A stretch of DNA of 64,000 nt from positions 8,521 through 72,520 of the forward strand of contig CAYJIX010000005.1 of assembly GCA_964370375.1 (NCBI GenBank), written 5' to 3'. The notes beneath the pieces were generated by a model that was not told where the DNA came from, ran no database searches, and worked only from the letters and a program-made list of their open reading frames with translations. Each line of letters opens with the position of its first letter. The stretch's first letter is position 1. The position numbers and the translations under genes are program-made. The stretch comes from CAYJIX01 sp964370375. Its GTDB lineage: Bacteria; Desulfobacterota; Desulfovibrionia; Desulfovibrionales; Desulfovibrionaceae. Below, piece after piece: positions 34,599 through 44,235 of the stretch.

Positions 34599-36467
34599 AT
34601 GAAAAAGATTCTTTTTCTTTTTCCCTCAAAGGAAACCGCTGAAAAAGCGCGAGATGTCCTTATGGAACACGCTGAAAAATGCATTATTGATTATTGCACA
34701 CCCCAAGATGCCCCCCAAATGACGCAGGATTATATTTCACAAGGCATAAACATTGTTTGCGCACGTGGCGGTACTATGTATATGCTTGAAAAGCTAGATA
34801 AAGCTATTACACGGGTTCATATACCCATCACGCTTTTTGAGGTTATCAAAGCCCTGAACGCTGCCAAAGCCTATGGAAAAAATATTGCAGTCATTGCGCA
34901 TGAACAAATGGCTGTTGGGATCGATTTTTTAGCATCATCCATTGGGGAGGAAATAAAACACTATAAAGCAAAATACAATCAAGATTATGAAAAAACAGTA
35001 CTACTTGCCGTAAAGGAGGGCGCGACCGTAATCATTGGCGGCGTGCTTGCCTGCCAAGCTGCCCAAAGGCATAACATTCCATATTCGCTCATCACTTTTG
35101 GCGAAGAAGGGCTGCTCCAAGCTTTAAAGGAAGCAACACAAATTCGTGACGCTGTAGAAATTGAAACGGCAAAAAGAAGGCTTTTAGAAACACTCATAGA
35201 AAGTTCTTCTGAAGGCATTGTTGCCATTGATTCTGCCTTATGCATAACACATGTTAATGAGGCAGCTGAAAAGCTTTTGCAGGCATCTCGCATTGCCCTT
35301 TTAGGGCAAACGATATCCAAGGTTTTGCCAAGTCTCCCTTTTGTTTCTCAGCATCCATTTATAATAGAGGCACAACAGCCAATAGTTACCCTTTATAAAG
35401 ACAAAGTGATTTGTGATATAAGTCCTATTGAGCATAACAACAAACAATACGGCGCTGTTATCCGTTTGCAAAAAATCAGCAATATTCAAGAAAAGGAAGG
35501 CCTGATTCGGCAAGAACTGTATGTGCGCGGTCATGTTGCTAAATTTCATTTTGCCGATGTCATAGGAAAAAGCAAAAACATTACCGACACCATACATATT
35601 GCACAAGATTATGCCGATACAACGTCCAACGTGCTTATTTTAGGGGAAACCGGCACGGGAAAAGAGGTTTTTGCCCAAAGCATTCACAATGCCGGCCCTC
35701 GCGCAAAAGGCCCTTTTGTGGCTATTAACTGTGCAGCCATTCCGACGCACCTTTTAGAGAGCGAGCTTTTTGGCTATGTCAGCGGTGCTTTTACCGGTGC
35801 GAGCAAAGAAGGGAAGATGGGCCTTTTGGAAGTGGCGCACAACGGCACCATCTTCCTTGATGAAATTGCAGAGCTTGATTATATAAATCAAGGACGTTTG
35901 TTAAGATTTTGCCAAGAACGATCGGTTGTACGCCTTGGCAGTCATAAAGTTGTGCCTGTCAATGTGCGTATCATTGTTGCCACCAATAAAAACCTAGAAG
36001 AGCTTATAGAAAAGAAGGCTTTTCGCGATGATTTGTATTACCGCCTTAATGTGTTGCGGCTAGAGTTACCGCCGCTTCGCGATAGGGTGGGTGATGTGCC
36101 TTTGTACATACACTATTTTTTGGAGCAATTTGCCAACGAGTCAAAAAAAACGCTTACACTTTCCATGGGAGCGTTGCGTTTGTTGCATGAATATTCTTGG
36201 CCGGGAAACGTGCGCGAATGCTTAAACATGGTAGAGCGTATGGTGGCGCGGTTTAAATCCGGCACGGTGACAAGTGCTATGCTTGCAAGTATTTTGCCTT
36301 CTACACCGCATATTGGCCATGCTATTCCTTCGCGAAGCCAGCGCCAAAAAGAAGAACTTGTTCAAGCCTTACAAGAAGCCATGGGCAATTATAGTAAAGC
36401 TGCAGAACTGCTTCATGTGAACAGAAGCACCCTTTATCGGCGTATGAAAAAATACGATATCCGCTAG
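34599..36467 (+). CDS. PrpR-type sigma-54-dependent transcriptional activator
   Basis: 622-residue enhancer-binding protein. Residues 1-170 form the PrpR N-terminal sensor domain (ARGGTMYMLEK; ITLFEVIKAL), about 195-310 a PAS domain (ESSSEGIVAIDSALCITHVN), then a AAA+ domain with Walker A GETGTGKE, the sigma-54-contacting SGAFTGA loop, Walker B TIFLDEIAEL and an Arg finger region. A Fis-type helix-turn-helix ends the protein (NYSKAAELLHVNRSTLYRRM). PrpR-type sensors respond to organic-acid metabolites. It sits between two operons with matching sigma-54 promoters. Relatives act on propionate or branched organic acids. Confidence 0.94.
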   Translation: MKKILFLFPSKETAEKARDVLMEHAEKCIIDYCTPQDAPQMTQDYISQGINIVCARGGTMYMLEKLDKAITRVHIPITLFEVIKALNAAKAYGKNIAVIAHEQMAVGIDFLASSIGEEIKHYKAKYNQDYEKTVLLAVKEGATVIIGGVLACQAAQRHNIPYSLITFGEEGLLQALKEATQIRDAVEIETAKRRLLETLIESSSEGIVAIDSALCITHVNEAAEKLLQASRIALLGQTISKVLPSLPFVSQHPFIIEAQQPIVTLYKDKVICDISPIEHNNKQYGAVIRLQKISNIQEKEGLIRQELYVRGHVAKFHFADVIGKSKNITDTIHIAQDYADTTSNVLILGETGTGKEVFAQSIHNAGPRAKGPFVAINCAAIPTHLLESELFGYVSGAFTGASKEGKMGLLEVAHNGTIFLDEIAELDYINQGRLLRFCQERSVVRLGSHKVVPVNVRIIVATNKNLEELIEKKAFRDDLYYRLNVLRLELPPLRDRVGDVPLYIHYFLEQFANESKKTLTLSMGALRLLHEYSWPGNVRECLNMVERMVARFKSGTVTSAMLASILPSTPHIGHAIPSRSQRQKEELVQALQEAMGNYSKAAELLHVNRSTLYRRMKKYDIR

Positions 36468-36621
36468 CCCACTATGCGCTGCACATGAACAAGGCGATAC
36501 CCAGATTCAGGTCAGGACTTGCAGAGCCTTTTCGCCCATAGCCAAGCCTATGGATGACAGATAAAAAGTTTAGAAAGTCAATAATGTATTGAAATATAAA
36601 ATAATTTTGAAAAATGCTACA

Positions 36622-36651
36622 GTTGCAGCAAAATGCAACAAAAATTGCAAC
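36622..36651. promoter_or_regulatory. candidate activator-binding boxes (GTTGCA / TGCAAC / TTGCAAC)
   Basis: GTTGCA-N6-TGCAAC (36622-36639) forms an inverted repeat, and TTGCAAC (36645-36651) adds a third box. They lie about 85-115 bases upstream of the -24 element. GCTACA-containing flanks (36615-36621 and 36656-36662) frame the cluster. The boxes match those at the CoA-transferase promoter. Confidence 0.6.
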
Positions 36652-36733
36652 AAAACGCTACAGGTTTATGCAGGGTAATCTGCACATTGATATATCTATC
36701 AAAAATAACAACTATAAATTTAAATGTCTTTTT

Positions 36734-36750
36734 TGGCATACAATGTGCAA
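36734..36750 (+). promoter_or_regulatory. sigma-54 promoter of the DASS transporter operon
   Basis: TTGGCATACAATGTGCA, with GG-N10-GC spacing, matches the -24/-12 consensus (TTGGCACGRNNNTTGCW) at most positions. Transcription would start near 36760, giving a leader of about 200 bases before the transporter gene. Confidence 0.8.
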
Positions 36751-36961
36751 AAGTAGGCGGCATTCAGAAGTCCGTGTTGTTGCTGTGCATGGGTACAAAG
36801 GCATAGCATACGGTGCACGCGTAAAGCACAGGTGCACGTAACAGCGGCATGTTTTTTGGGTTCTGTGTCTCGTTTTGTGCTCATGTATAAAAACATAGTC
36901 AAGGCGAGAGGCAATCTCTCAATACTGAGAGGGGTAACATTTTATTTTGGAGCGATGCATT
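36751..36961 (+). other. about 200-base leader of the DASS operon
   Basis: Contains two GGTGCACG-like direct repeats and, just before the ribosome binding site, three alternating segments GAGAG (36906), CTCTC (36916) and GAGAG (36927). The middle segment can pair with either neighbour but not both. A role in translation control is possible but unproved. No gene is visible. Confidence 0.35.
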
Positions 36962-38353
36962 ATGTGGAAATATGGTATCCTTGCCGCTGCTTTTGCCGGC
37001 ATACTTCTTTCCCCTGTGCCGGAAGGCTTAGACCCTAAAGCGTGGACACTTTTTGCAGTATATATCACTGCTATTTTAGGGGTTATGTTACGCCCCCAAA
37101 CAGAACCTGTTGTAATGCTAGTTGTTATTGCGGTTTCAAGCTTTTTTGTGCCCCTTGGTACATTATTGTCCGGCTTTGCAAGCACAACGGTTTGGCTTGT
37201 GTTTTCAGCCTTTCTTATCAGCCAAGCGTTTGCTGATACGGGGCTTGGGCAACGTATGGCCTGCCACCTTGTGGGGCGTTTTGGCAAATCTACCCTTGGC
37301 CTTGCTTATGCCGCAGCCATTACAGACCTTGTGATCAGCCCGGCAACGCCTTCAAACACTGCCCGTACCGGTGGCATTGTGTACCCCATTTTTCGCAGCG
37401 TATCCTCGTCATTAGGTTCTGAACCTGGACCCACCGGCGAGCGTTTTGGTTCCTACATCACGCTTACCATGTATCAAATAAGCCTGATTACCGCAGGGCT
37501 TTTTATTACAGCCTGTGCGCCTAACATTTTAACGGTAAATTTTGCCAAAGATATTCTGAATATTGAAATCAGCTGGCTTGATTGGATGTATGCGGCCCTT
37601 TTCCCGGGCCTTATTGTTCTTTTTGCTACACCTTATATCATGCTTAAAATTTATCCCCCAACCATGAAGCGCAACGAAGATGCCCCAAAAGTTGCTGCAC
37701 AAAAATTAGAAGAATTAGGCCCCATAAGCCTGAAGGAAAAGCTCCTTATCGTCTTTTTTGTGTTAGCCATCATAAGCTGGGCCACAGGCAATATTACAAA
37801 AATAAGCAGTACAGCTGTTGCCTTGCTCTTTTTCGCAGCTTGTGCAACGTGCAGGCTTATCAGCTGGAATACAGTTTTAGAAAATAAAGGCGCTTGGAGC
37901 ACCATGATTTGGTACGGTGGTATCATTGGTATTTCCGGTGCTGTTGCCAAAGCAGGCTTTTTTAAATGGATGGCCACAGTGTTGCAAAGCAACATCGATT
38001 TCACAGGCTTTAGCCCTGCAGTTGGCTTGTTTACTATTTTAATGATAAGCCTTGTGTTTAGATATTTCTTTGCTTCCATGGCAGCCTTTGTGGCAAGCTT
38101 TGTGCCTGTGCTTATGACCTTGGGCCTTGCTGCCAATATGCCCCCCTTCCCGTTAGCCATGCTTCTTGGCCTTTCCGGTTGTTTTGGCGCCTTGTTAACC
38201 CATTATGGCGGTGCGGTTGCTCCTGTTCTTTTTGGTACAGGCTTTGTCCCGCAAAGCACTTGGTGGCGCGTAGGAGCCATTATTGTGGCCTTTAACGTTG
38301 TTGTGTATACGCTTATCGGTCTTCCTTTCTGGGGTCTTATAGGGTACTGGTAA
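36962..38353 (+). CDS. DASS (SLC13) family anion/dicarboxylate transporter
   Basis: 463-residue membrane protein with about twelve to fourteen segments, of the divalent anion:sodium symporter family, closest in style to plant/bacterial 2-oxoglutarate-malate translocators. Family marks are the first-half SPATPSNTARTGGIVYPI (SNT-type motif) and the second-half LSGCFGALLTHYGGAVAPV. The start is ATG after GGAG; an in-frame TTG five codons earlier is rejected. It is followed after six bases by an amidohydrolase, which suggests that the pair imports a conjugate and hydrolyses it. Confidence 0.9.
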   Translation: MWKYGILAAAFAGILLSPVPEGLDPKAWTLFAVYITAILGVMLRPQTEPVVMLVVIAVSSFFVPLGTLLSGFASTTVWLVFSAFLISQAFADTGLGQRMACHLVGRFGKSTLGLAYAAAITDLVISPATPSNTARTGGIVYPIFRSVSSSLGSEPGPTGERFGSYITLTMYQISLITAGLFITACAPNILTVNFAKDILNIEISWLDWMYAALFPGLIVLFATPYIMLKIYPPTMKRNEDAPKVAAQKLEELGPISLKEKLLIVFFVLAIISWATGNITKISSTAVALLFFAACATCRLISWNTVLENKGAWSTMIWYGGIIGISGAVAKAGFFKWMATVLQSNIDFTGFSPAVGLFTILMISLVFRYFFASMAAFVASFVPVLMTLGLAANMPPFPLAMLLGLSGCFGALLTHYGGAVAPVLFGTGFVPQSTWWRVGAIIVAFNVVVYTLIGLPFWGLIGYW

Positions 38354-38359
38354 ACAACT

Positions 38360-39490
38360 ATGTATACCACCATAAAAATCCGTAACGGCAGGGTCATTGA
38401 CCCTGCTCGTGGGCACGATGGCATTGAAGATATCCTTGTTCATGAGGGCAAGATTGTCGATGCCGCAAGCTTTGACGGGGCAGCCCTTGAGGTTGACGCC
38501 ACAGGCTGCCTTGTAACTCCAGGGCTCATTGATTTTCATACGCATATTTTTTCAGACGCGTCAGATCTGTGCACGTTTCCTCAAGCGTCCATGTTAGCAG
38601 CAGGCGTTACCGCTGCGGTTGATCCCGGCAGTGCCGGCACCGCCAATATGGATTGCTTTATGGCAAGCATGCTCACAGAGCCCATGATGATTAAAGCCTT
38701 TATGCACGTGTGCCCAACAGGCCTTGGAACCGTTCAGTTTCATGAAGAAATCCAGCCTGATAAATGGGATGTCCCCACCATGGGACGTTTGCTTGAAAAG
38801 TATAAAGATTCCATACTTGGCCTTAAAATACGCTTGAGTAAAGAGCTTGTTCACGGTGATGCCAAAGCATTGCTTGAAAAAGTCATTGCTCTAGCAGAGC
38901 GTTTTGGCGTTGCTGTTTGTGTGCATACCACCAATCCGGCACTTGCTGTAAACGACCTTTTAGACATGTTGCGGCCTGGTGACATCTTTTGCCATGTTTT
39001 TCATGGCAAGGGTGAAACCGTGTGCCCTGACGGGGTGCTCAACGAAAAGGTGTTTGAGGCGCAACAGCGCGGCATCATTTTTGATGCAGCCAATGGCGGC
39101 AATCACTTTGCTTTTGACACAGCCATTCCTGCCTTAAAGGCCGGCTTTTTCCCTGATGTCATCAGCACAGACCTTACCTCAAAAACCTTGTGGAAAGAAC
39201 CTGTCATGGCCTTGCCCTATCTTATGTCAAAGTATGTGGCTTTAGGTGCATCTTTAATGGACATTGTGCGCGCAACCACGTCAAATCCTGCACAATATAT
39301 GAACCTTGAAGGAAAGATAGGCACACTTGTAAAAGGAGCCAGAGGCGACATCGCTATTTTTAAACAAGAAGAGCGAGACGTCACCTTTAAAGATTCCTTT
39401 GCAAAAACCATCCAAGGTAAAAGCCTGCTTGTGCCACAGATGACCATTTGCGGCGGTGCCTTACTGTATCGTAATTTGTCTTTAGTGTAA
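38360..39490 (+). CDS. amidohydrolase/deacetylase-family metal hydrolase
   Basis: 376-residue amidohydrolase-superfamily enzyme (dihydroorotase-like subtype seen in EF0837-type deacetylases). Metal-binding HTH in GLIDFHTHIF, a Lys in LGLKIRLSKE that could be carboxylated, His in VCVHTTNP and CHVFHGKG, and the catalytic Asp in ISTDLTSKT are visible. Related enzymes remove acyl groups from small acids or amino acids. The start is ATG six bases after the transporter stop. Reading it with the CoA-transferase and lyase under the same activator, it could free the acid that is then CoA-activated. Confidence 0.85.
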   Translation: MYTTIKIRNGRVIDPARGHDGIEDILVHEGKIVDAASFDGAALEVDATGCLVTPGLIDFHTHIFSDASDLCTFPQASMLAAGVTAAVDPGSAGTANMDCFMASMLTEPMMIKAFMHVCPTGLGTVQFHEEIQPDKWDVPTMGRLLEKYKDSILGLKIRLSKELVHGDAKALLEKVIALAERFGVAVCVHTTNPALAVNDLLDMLRPGDIFCHVFHGKGETVCPDGVLNEKVFEAQQRGIIFDAANGGNHFAFDTAIPALKAGFFPDVISTDLTSKTLWKEPVMALPYLMSKYVALGASLMDIVRATTSNPAQYMNLEGKIGTLVKGARGDIAIFKQEERDVTFKDSFAKTIQGKSLLVPQMTICGGALLYRNLSLV

Positions 39491-39517
39491 TAAGATAATT
39501 GGCTATTTTTTAAATAG

Positions 39518-39554
39518 AAAAAGCTCCTGCACATGTGTTGTGCAGGAGCTTTTT
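39518..39554. terminator. bidirectional terminator between the amidohydrolase gene and polA
   Basis: 16-bp perfect stem AAAAAGCTCCTGCACA with a five-base loop and T/A tracts on both strands, between convergent genes. Confidence 0.92.
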
Positions 39555-39573
39555 TGTTTTTTTGAAAGCCGTT

Positions 39574-42165
39574 TTAATGCGCTTCATCCCAATTGTTTCC
39601 AAATCCCCAATCAGCTATCAGCGGCACAGTAAGGCGTATGCCCCCAGGTTCAATGTCAGCCATAAGCTTTGCCAGGCGTTCGCCCACGGCTGTTGCATTC
39701 TCTTTTGGTGCTTCAAGGAGCAGTTCGTCGTGCACCTGCAAAAGGAGCTTTACCCCCATGCTTTGCAGAACGGGGTCGTGGTATACAGCCAGCATGGCTA
39801 GTTTTATAATATCAGCCGCACTGCCTTGAATGAGGGTGTTGATGGCTTGACGTTTTGCTAAAGATTGCAATTGTTGACTGCTGGCAGCAATGTCCGGCAA
39901 AAGGCGTCTGCGTCCGGCTAAGGTTGTCACATAGCCTTGTTTTCTGGCTTCTTCCTCCACAGAATCATAAAAAGTTTTGAGCTTTGCTAAACGTTCAAAA
40001 TAGCGCGCTATAAAAGCGCGACTTTCCGCAAGACTGATGCCAAGTTCCTGCGCAAGTTTAGTGGCACCCATACCATAAATAAGCCCAAAGTTGATGGTTT
40101 TGGCGTTGCGGCGTTGTTCCTTGGTTACGTCTTCGGGGGCTGTGTCATAAAGCAGGCCTGCTGTGCGACTGTGAATGTCTGCTCCGTCGTGAAAGGCTGC
40201 CAGCAAGGTGGGGTCTTGCGCATAATGCGCAAGCACACGCAATTCAATTTGCGAATAATCTGCCGACACGAGCAAGGCCCCTTCAGGAGCGGTAAAGCAG
40301 GCGCGCATGCGCTGGCCCATGGCGCCTCGCACGGGGATATTTTGCAGGTTGGGATTGCTGGATGAAAGCCTGCCCGTGGCAGTGGCCATCTGGTTGAAGG
40401 TGGTGCGCACTCGATTGTCTTGCCCCATAAGTTTTGGCAAGGGCTCAAGGTATGTTGAGCGCAGTTTTTCCAGTTTGCGGTATTCGAGCAAGGTATCCAC
40501 CACAGGGTGATAGCCTGAAAGCTTTTCTAAGGTTTCTTGGTCTGTCGACATTTGGCCACCGCGGGTTTTTCCTTTGGTGGGGAGCTTTAGCCTTGTAAAA
40601 AGCACCTGCCCAAGTTGCTGGGCAGAACGTATATTAAAGGGGCCGTCTGCCGCTTTATAGACCTCTTCTGTCAAACGGTTAAGGTCGTGCTGTACCTCTT
40701 GCAGAAACTGGCTAAGGGCCTTTGCATCCACAAGCACGCCTGCTTTTTCCATATCCGCCAATACGGTAATGAGTGGTGTTTCAAGGCGTGTCATAAGGGT
40801 ATCAAGGTTGGCACCTTTTAAGCGAAGCATCAATTCGTTGGCAATGGCCAGTGCCAAAAGGGCAGGGTTGCCGGGCGCAAGGCCAAGGGCCACGCTAAAG
40901 CGTCCCGACAGCTTTGGCCAGGCATAGTCCCGTTCTTCGGGGTTGAGTAAATAGGCTGCCAGTCCCAAATCAAACCATTGTTCAGGAGAAAAAGCATGCC
41001 AAAGAGGGTCTAGCCGCAACAATGCTTTTACATCAGGGGTAACAATGCATGCAGCCTTCTGCAGATGTTCTGCCAGATCAGCGATAGGCCCTTTGTACAG
41101 CCACTCTTTACCTAAAGCTGCCAAGGCCCATTCTGGGCTAACATCGTTTTCATGGGGCACCATAAGGGCCACTGTTTCGTTGGAAAAGTTTGGCAATTCT
41201 TGAACGCGTGTGCATATGGCCCTTGCTTCTGCTTTTGGAGTATCAAGTAAAGAAAGCTGCACCCCTGTCTTTACCGTAGAGCCTTGAGCGTTGACTTTGC
41301 CGTCACGAATAAGGGTAGCAAGCTCTCGTTCAAGGGAAGACAGTTCAAACTCACGAAACAAAGAGGCCGCAGCTTCACGGTCTATGGATTGTACTGCCAT
41401 ATCTTCAAGCTGCAAATGCGTGCACATATCAGTACGCAGGCGCGTCAATTCGCGGTACATGAAAATGGCTTCAAGCTGCCCGTCAAACTTTTTTTGTAGC
41501 GGTGCAGAAAGTTTGGAGAAATTGTCGCGAATGTCTTCAAGTGTAGGAAATTCTGCAAAAAGTTTTGCCGCGGTCTTTGGCCCAACACCAGGAACCCCCG
41601 GGATATTGTCGCTGGAATCGCCGATAACAGCTTGTATATCGGCCCATTGGGTTGGCTTTAGGCCGCTTTCTTGAACAAAGCTTTCCAGCGTTATGATTTT
41701 TTCATCCTTGGAAGCAGGATCCCACATGGTCACATTGGGGGTTAAGCATTGGCGCAAGTCTTTATCTGCGCTAACAATAATGACAGGGCGCGTTTTTTCG
41801 TACCGTGCGGCAAGTGAGGCGATGCAGTCATCAGCTTCACAACCTTCAGAAACTTCCAGCGTGAGTCCAAGCGTTGTAACAAGGGTTTTAATGGGATCTA
41901 GTTGGCGTATTAGATCCTCTGGCGTGCTTTTTCGTTGCGCTTTATACATGGGGTAAAGTTCATGACGAAAATGCGTGCCTTTACCATCAAGGACAAAAAC
42001 AAAGTGCGTCGGCGTTTTGCTACGTAAAATTCGTAATAAAATGCGGGCTACTATATACAGTGCGCTTGTGGGAAAACCATCAGAGCGTTGCATGCTTTGA
42101 TTGGCATAAAAGCCTCGATACACAAAGGCTGAGCCATCCATAAGATAAAGCGGAGTTTGTGACAT
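39574..42165 (-). CDS. polA: DNA polymerase I
   Basis: 863-residue family A polymerase. Residues 1-290 form the 5' nuclease domain (YLMDGSAFVYRGFYA; GDSSDNIPGVPGVGPKTA), the middle is a 3'-5' exonuclease-like domain, and the C terminus is the polymerase with motif A VSADYSQIELRVLAH, motif B RRNAKTINFGLIYGMG and motif C LLQVHDELLLE. In the exonuclease region the usual DxE reads SNE and the NxxxD segment reads TPDVKALL, so proofreading is probably lost, as in several bacterial Pol I enzymes. Monocistronic. Confidence 0.94.
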   Translation of the reverse strand: MSQTPLYLMDGSAFVYRGFYANQSMQRSDGFPTSALYIVARILLRILRSKTPTHFVFVLDGKGTHFRHELYPMYKAQRKSTPEDLIRQLDPIKTLVTTLGLTLEVSEGCEADDCIASLAARYEKTRPVIIVSADKDLRQCLTPNVTMWDPASKDEKIITLESFVQESGLKPTQWADIQAVIGDSSDNIPGVPGVGPKTAAKLFAEFPTLEDIRDNFSKLSAPLQKKFDGQLEAIFMYRELTRLRTDMCTHLQLEDMAVQSIDREAAASLFREFELSSLERELATLIRDGKVNAQGSTVKTGVQLSLLDTPKAEARAICTRVQELPNFSNETVALMVPHENDVSPEWALAALGKEWLYKGPIADLAEHLQKAACIVTPDVKALLRLDPLWHAFSPEQWFDLGLAAYLLNPEERDYAWPKLSGRFSVALGLAPGNPALLALAIANELMLRLKGANLDTLMTRLETPLITVLADMEKAGVLVDAKALSQFLQEVQHDLNRLTEEVYKAADGPFNIRSAQQLGQVLFTRLKLPTKGKTRGGQMSTDQETLEKLSGYHPVVDTLLEYRKLEKLRSTYLEPLPKLMGQDNRVRTTFNQMATATGRLSSSNPNLQNIPVRGAMGQRMRACFTAPEGALLVSADYSQIELRVLAHYAQDPTLLAAFHDGADIHSRTAGLLYDTAPEDVTKEQRRNAKTINFGLIYGMGATKLAQELGISLAESRAFIARYFERLAKLKTFYDSVEEEARKQGYVTTLAGRRRLLPDIAASSQQLQSLAKRQAINTLIQGSAADIIKLAMLAVYHDPVLQSMGVKLLLQVHDELLLEAPKENATAVGERLAKLMADIEPGGIRLTVPLIADWGFGNNWDEAH

Positions 42166-42497
42166 GAAAAAAGATCCTGTCTAACAGCAGCCAAAAGAGT
42201 TTTTGGATAATAGGGTTTACCCAAGCCCCTTAAAGGGATTGGAATCGTGCTACACTAAGGTTTTAAAACGATGTAAATCCTTGTTGGCACAGCTATTGCT
42301 TTACTATGCTTGGAATGAGCAAGGCCTGTCAAGAGCATGACACACAGAGCATGACGCACAGGCTGGGCGGCAATCGAAACTCAGGGCTTCCCTTTGACAT
42401 ATAAACTGTGTATATTCAAGAAAAGTCGTACGTAATGTGCGTCTTGCGTGTTCAAAGGCAAGGTTATCTAGTATTACTTTTATTTTGTGAGGCCACC
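42166..42497. other. intergenic region upstream of the coiled-coil protein gene
   Basis: 332 bases between polA and a divergent gene. It holds an exact-length tandem duplication GAGCATGAC(A/G)CACA (42333-42346 and 42347-42360) and TTGACATATAAACTGTG, which looks like a -35 but lacks a clearly spaced -10. No gene or terminator is seen. Confidence 0.4.
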
Positions 42498-44200
42498 ATG
42501 GCACAGAATCCTTCTGCGGACATTTCTGAAGACATCATTGAGCTTGTTGACATTGTCGAGGACGATAAAGCACGAACATCCAAAGGCGGCGGCGTCATTG
42601 ATTTTGACAGCGCGCTTTCGGATTTGCGTTCTGGCGAAGAGGATACAGAGCCTTCTACCCCCGGGCTTGATGATTTATTGGCTGATCTTGATGCAAGCTC
42701 TGGGAACAAAGAGGATACAGAATCTGAGCAAGACAGTTCAGCTGAGCTCGATCCCAGCAGGCCCGATTTGTCCGAAGCGCCGTCTTTTGAAAGCCTGTTC
42801 GCAGGGCTTGATATGTCTGATGAGCCTAAGGACGAGGTGGTACTTCCTGAGCCTGCCAACGATCCCATATTGGACGATCTCACATCTTTGATTGAAGAAA
42901 CAAGCACGCCCACGCCGCAACCGGACAATACACAAGACGACATATCAAGCGGCCTTAAAGATGTGGACGATTTGATCAAAAGCTTAGACGTGCCGGAAAG
43001 CGGAGAAAGTGTTGCCAAAGCCCCCGCAGATGCAAAAGAAGCGCAAGAATTGTTAACAGGTCTTAACACGGCAGGAGCTTCTTCAGATCTGGATTCTTTA
43101 TTGGATACGCTCTTTTTAAACGACACTCCCCCTGCACAAAAGGCCGGGCCTTCCCCGTCTTTAGGGCAGCCTGAGGACATATCAGAAGCTGATTTGGATG
43201 ATTTGCTCACATCTATTGAGGTAGAAAGCAATAAATTCAGCACTGTTGCCGAACTTGCTTCAGAGCCTATCTCTGAGCCTGTTTCTGCTCCGGTTGTAGA
43301 ACCTGTCGTGGTTGCCGAACCCACTCTTCAAGCACCGTTAGAAGAAACGCCGCAACAGCAAGCAGAACANNNNNNNNNNNNNNNNNNNNNNNNNNNNNNN
43401 NNNNNNNNNNNNNNNNNNNNNNNNNNNNNNNNNNNNNNNNNNNNNNNNNNNNNNNNNNNNNNNNNNNNNAGCAAGCAGAACAGAGCGTAGAACAAGACGT
43501 GAAGGCCGATGCTCAACTTGCGGCTAAATACAGCATAATGCAGCAAGCCTTGGAAGAACGCTTAGATAAACTTGAACAAACTATTGCCGAAACACCTAAG
43601 GTTGATGAACAGCTTGAAGCTAAATATGAGGCTTTACAAAAGACCTTAGAGGCTCGTATGGAAAAGCTTGAACAAGCTCTTGCTCACGCACCTAAGGTTG
43701 ATGAACAGCTGAACGCAAAATACAATAGCTTGCAAAGCGCACTTGAAGAGCGTCTTAGCACAGTTGAAGAAAGCCTTGCCCAGGTATCACCCAGCGTGAG
43801 CACACAAATTGATGATAAATACAATGCCTTACAAGCAAGCCTGGAAGAACGCCTTGTAAAATTGGAAGAGAGCGTTGCACAAATACCAAAGGCCAACGAG
43901 CAGATTGATTCCAAATACAATGTCTTACAGCAAGCCTTACAAAGGCGCCTGTTCAAGCTTGAACAAGCTGTTAGGGCGTATTCGTCCAAGGCAGATGAAA
44001 ACATTGAAGCTAAATGCAGTGCCTTGCAGCAATCCTTAGAAGAACGCTTGGGCAAGCTTGAGCAAGCAGCGAGCCAGCCTGCAGAAGAAAGAATAAAGCC
44101 GTTGCTTGAGCTTATGCGCGCTGATATTGAACGCGAAGCTGCAGCAGCAGCAGCCAAAGTCCTGCGCGAAGAAATCGCGGCACTTTTACAGGGTAACTAG
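42498..44200 (+). CDS. acidic, coiled-coil repeat protein interrupted by an assembly gap
   Basis: I do not recognise the family. The first 290 residues are very acidic, Ser/Asp/Glu-rich and low-complexity (repeated DDLL and LDDLL segments). After the gap come at least five imperfect repeats of about 32 residues of the type KVDEQLEAKYEALQKTLEAR, all predicted coiled coil. A helical Ala-rich tail ends the protein. The gap has 100 N in a different frame, but the last 13 bases before it and the first 13 after it are identical (AGCAAGCAGAACA). Merging them restores one continuous frame, so this is one gene. ATG 42498 follows a GAGG-like box. Probably a scaffold or cell-envelope-associated protein; no signal peptide. 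Confidence 0.75.
43370..43469. other. assembly gap (100 N) with identical 13-base flanks
   Basis: Both flanks carry AGCAAGCAGAACA. The gap is probably a nominal-length filler over a zero-length or short tandem-repeat junction. Confidence 0.9.
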
Positions 44201-44235
44201 CGCATGTTGGCATTCAGTAAATCTTTGAGGTGGTC

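Noticed and set aside
42333..42360. 14-base tandem duplication as an operator
   Set aside because: Two near-identical direct copies without symmetry and with no link to a promoter. Probably chance slippage.
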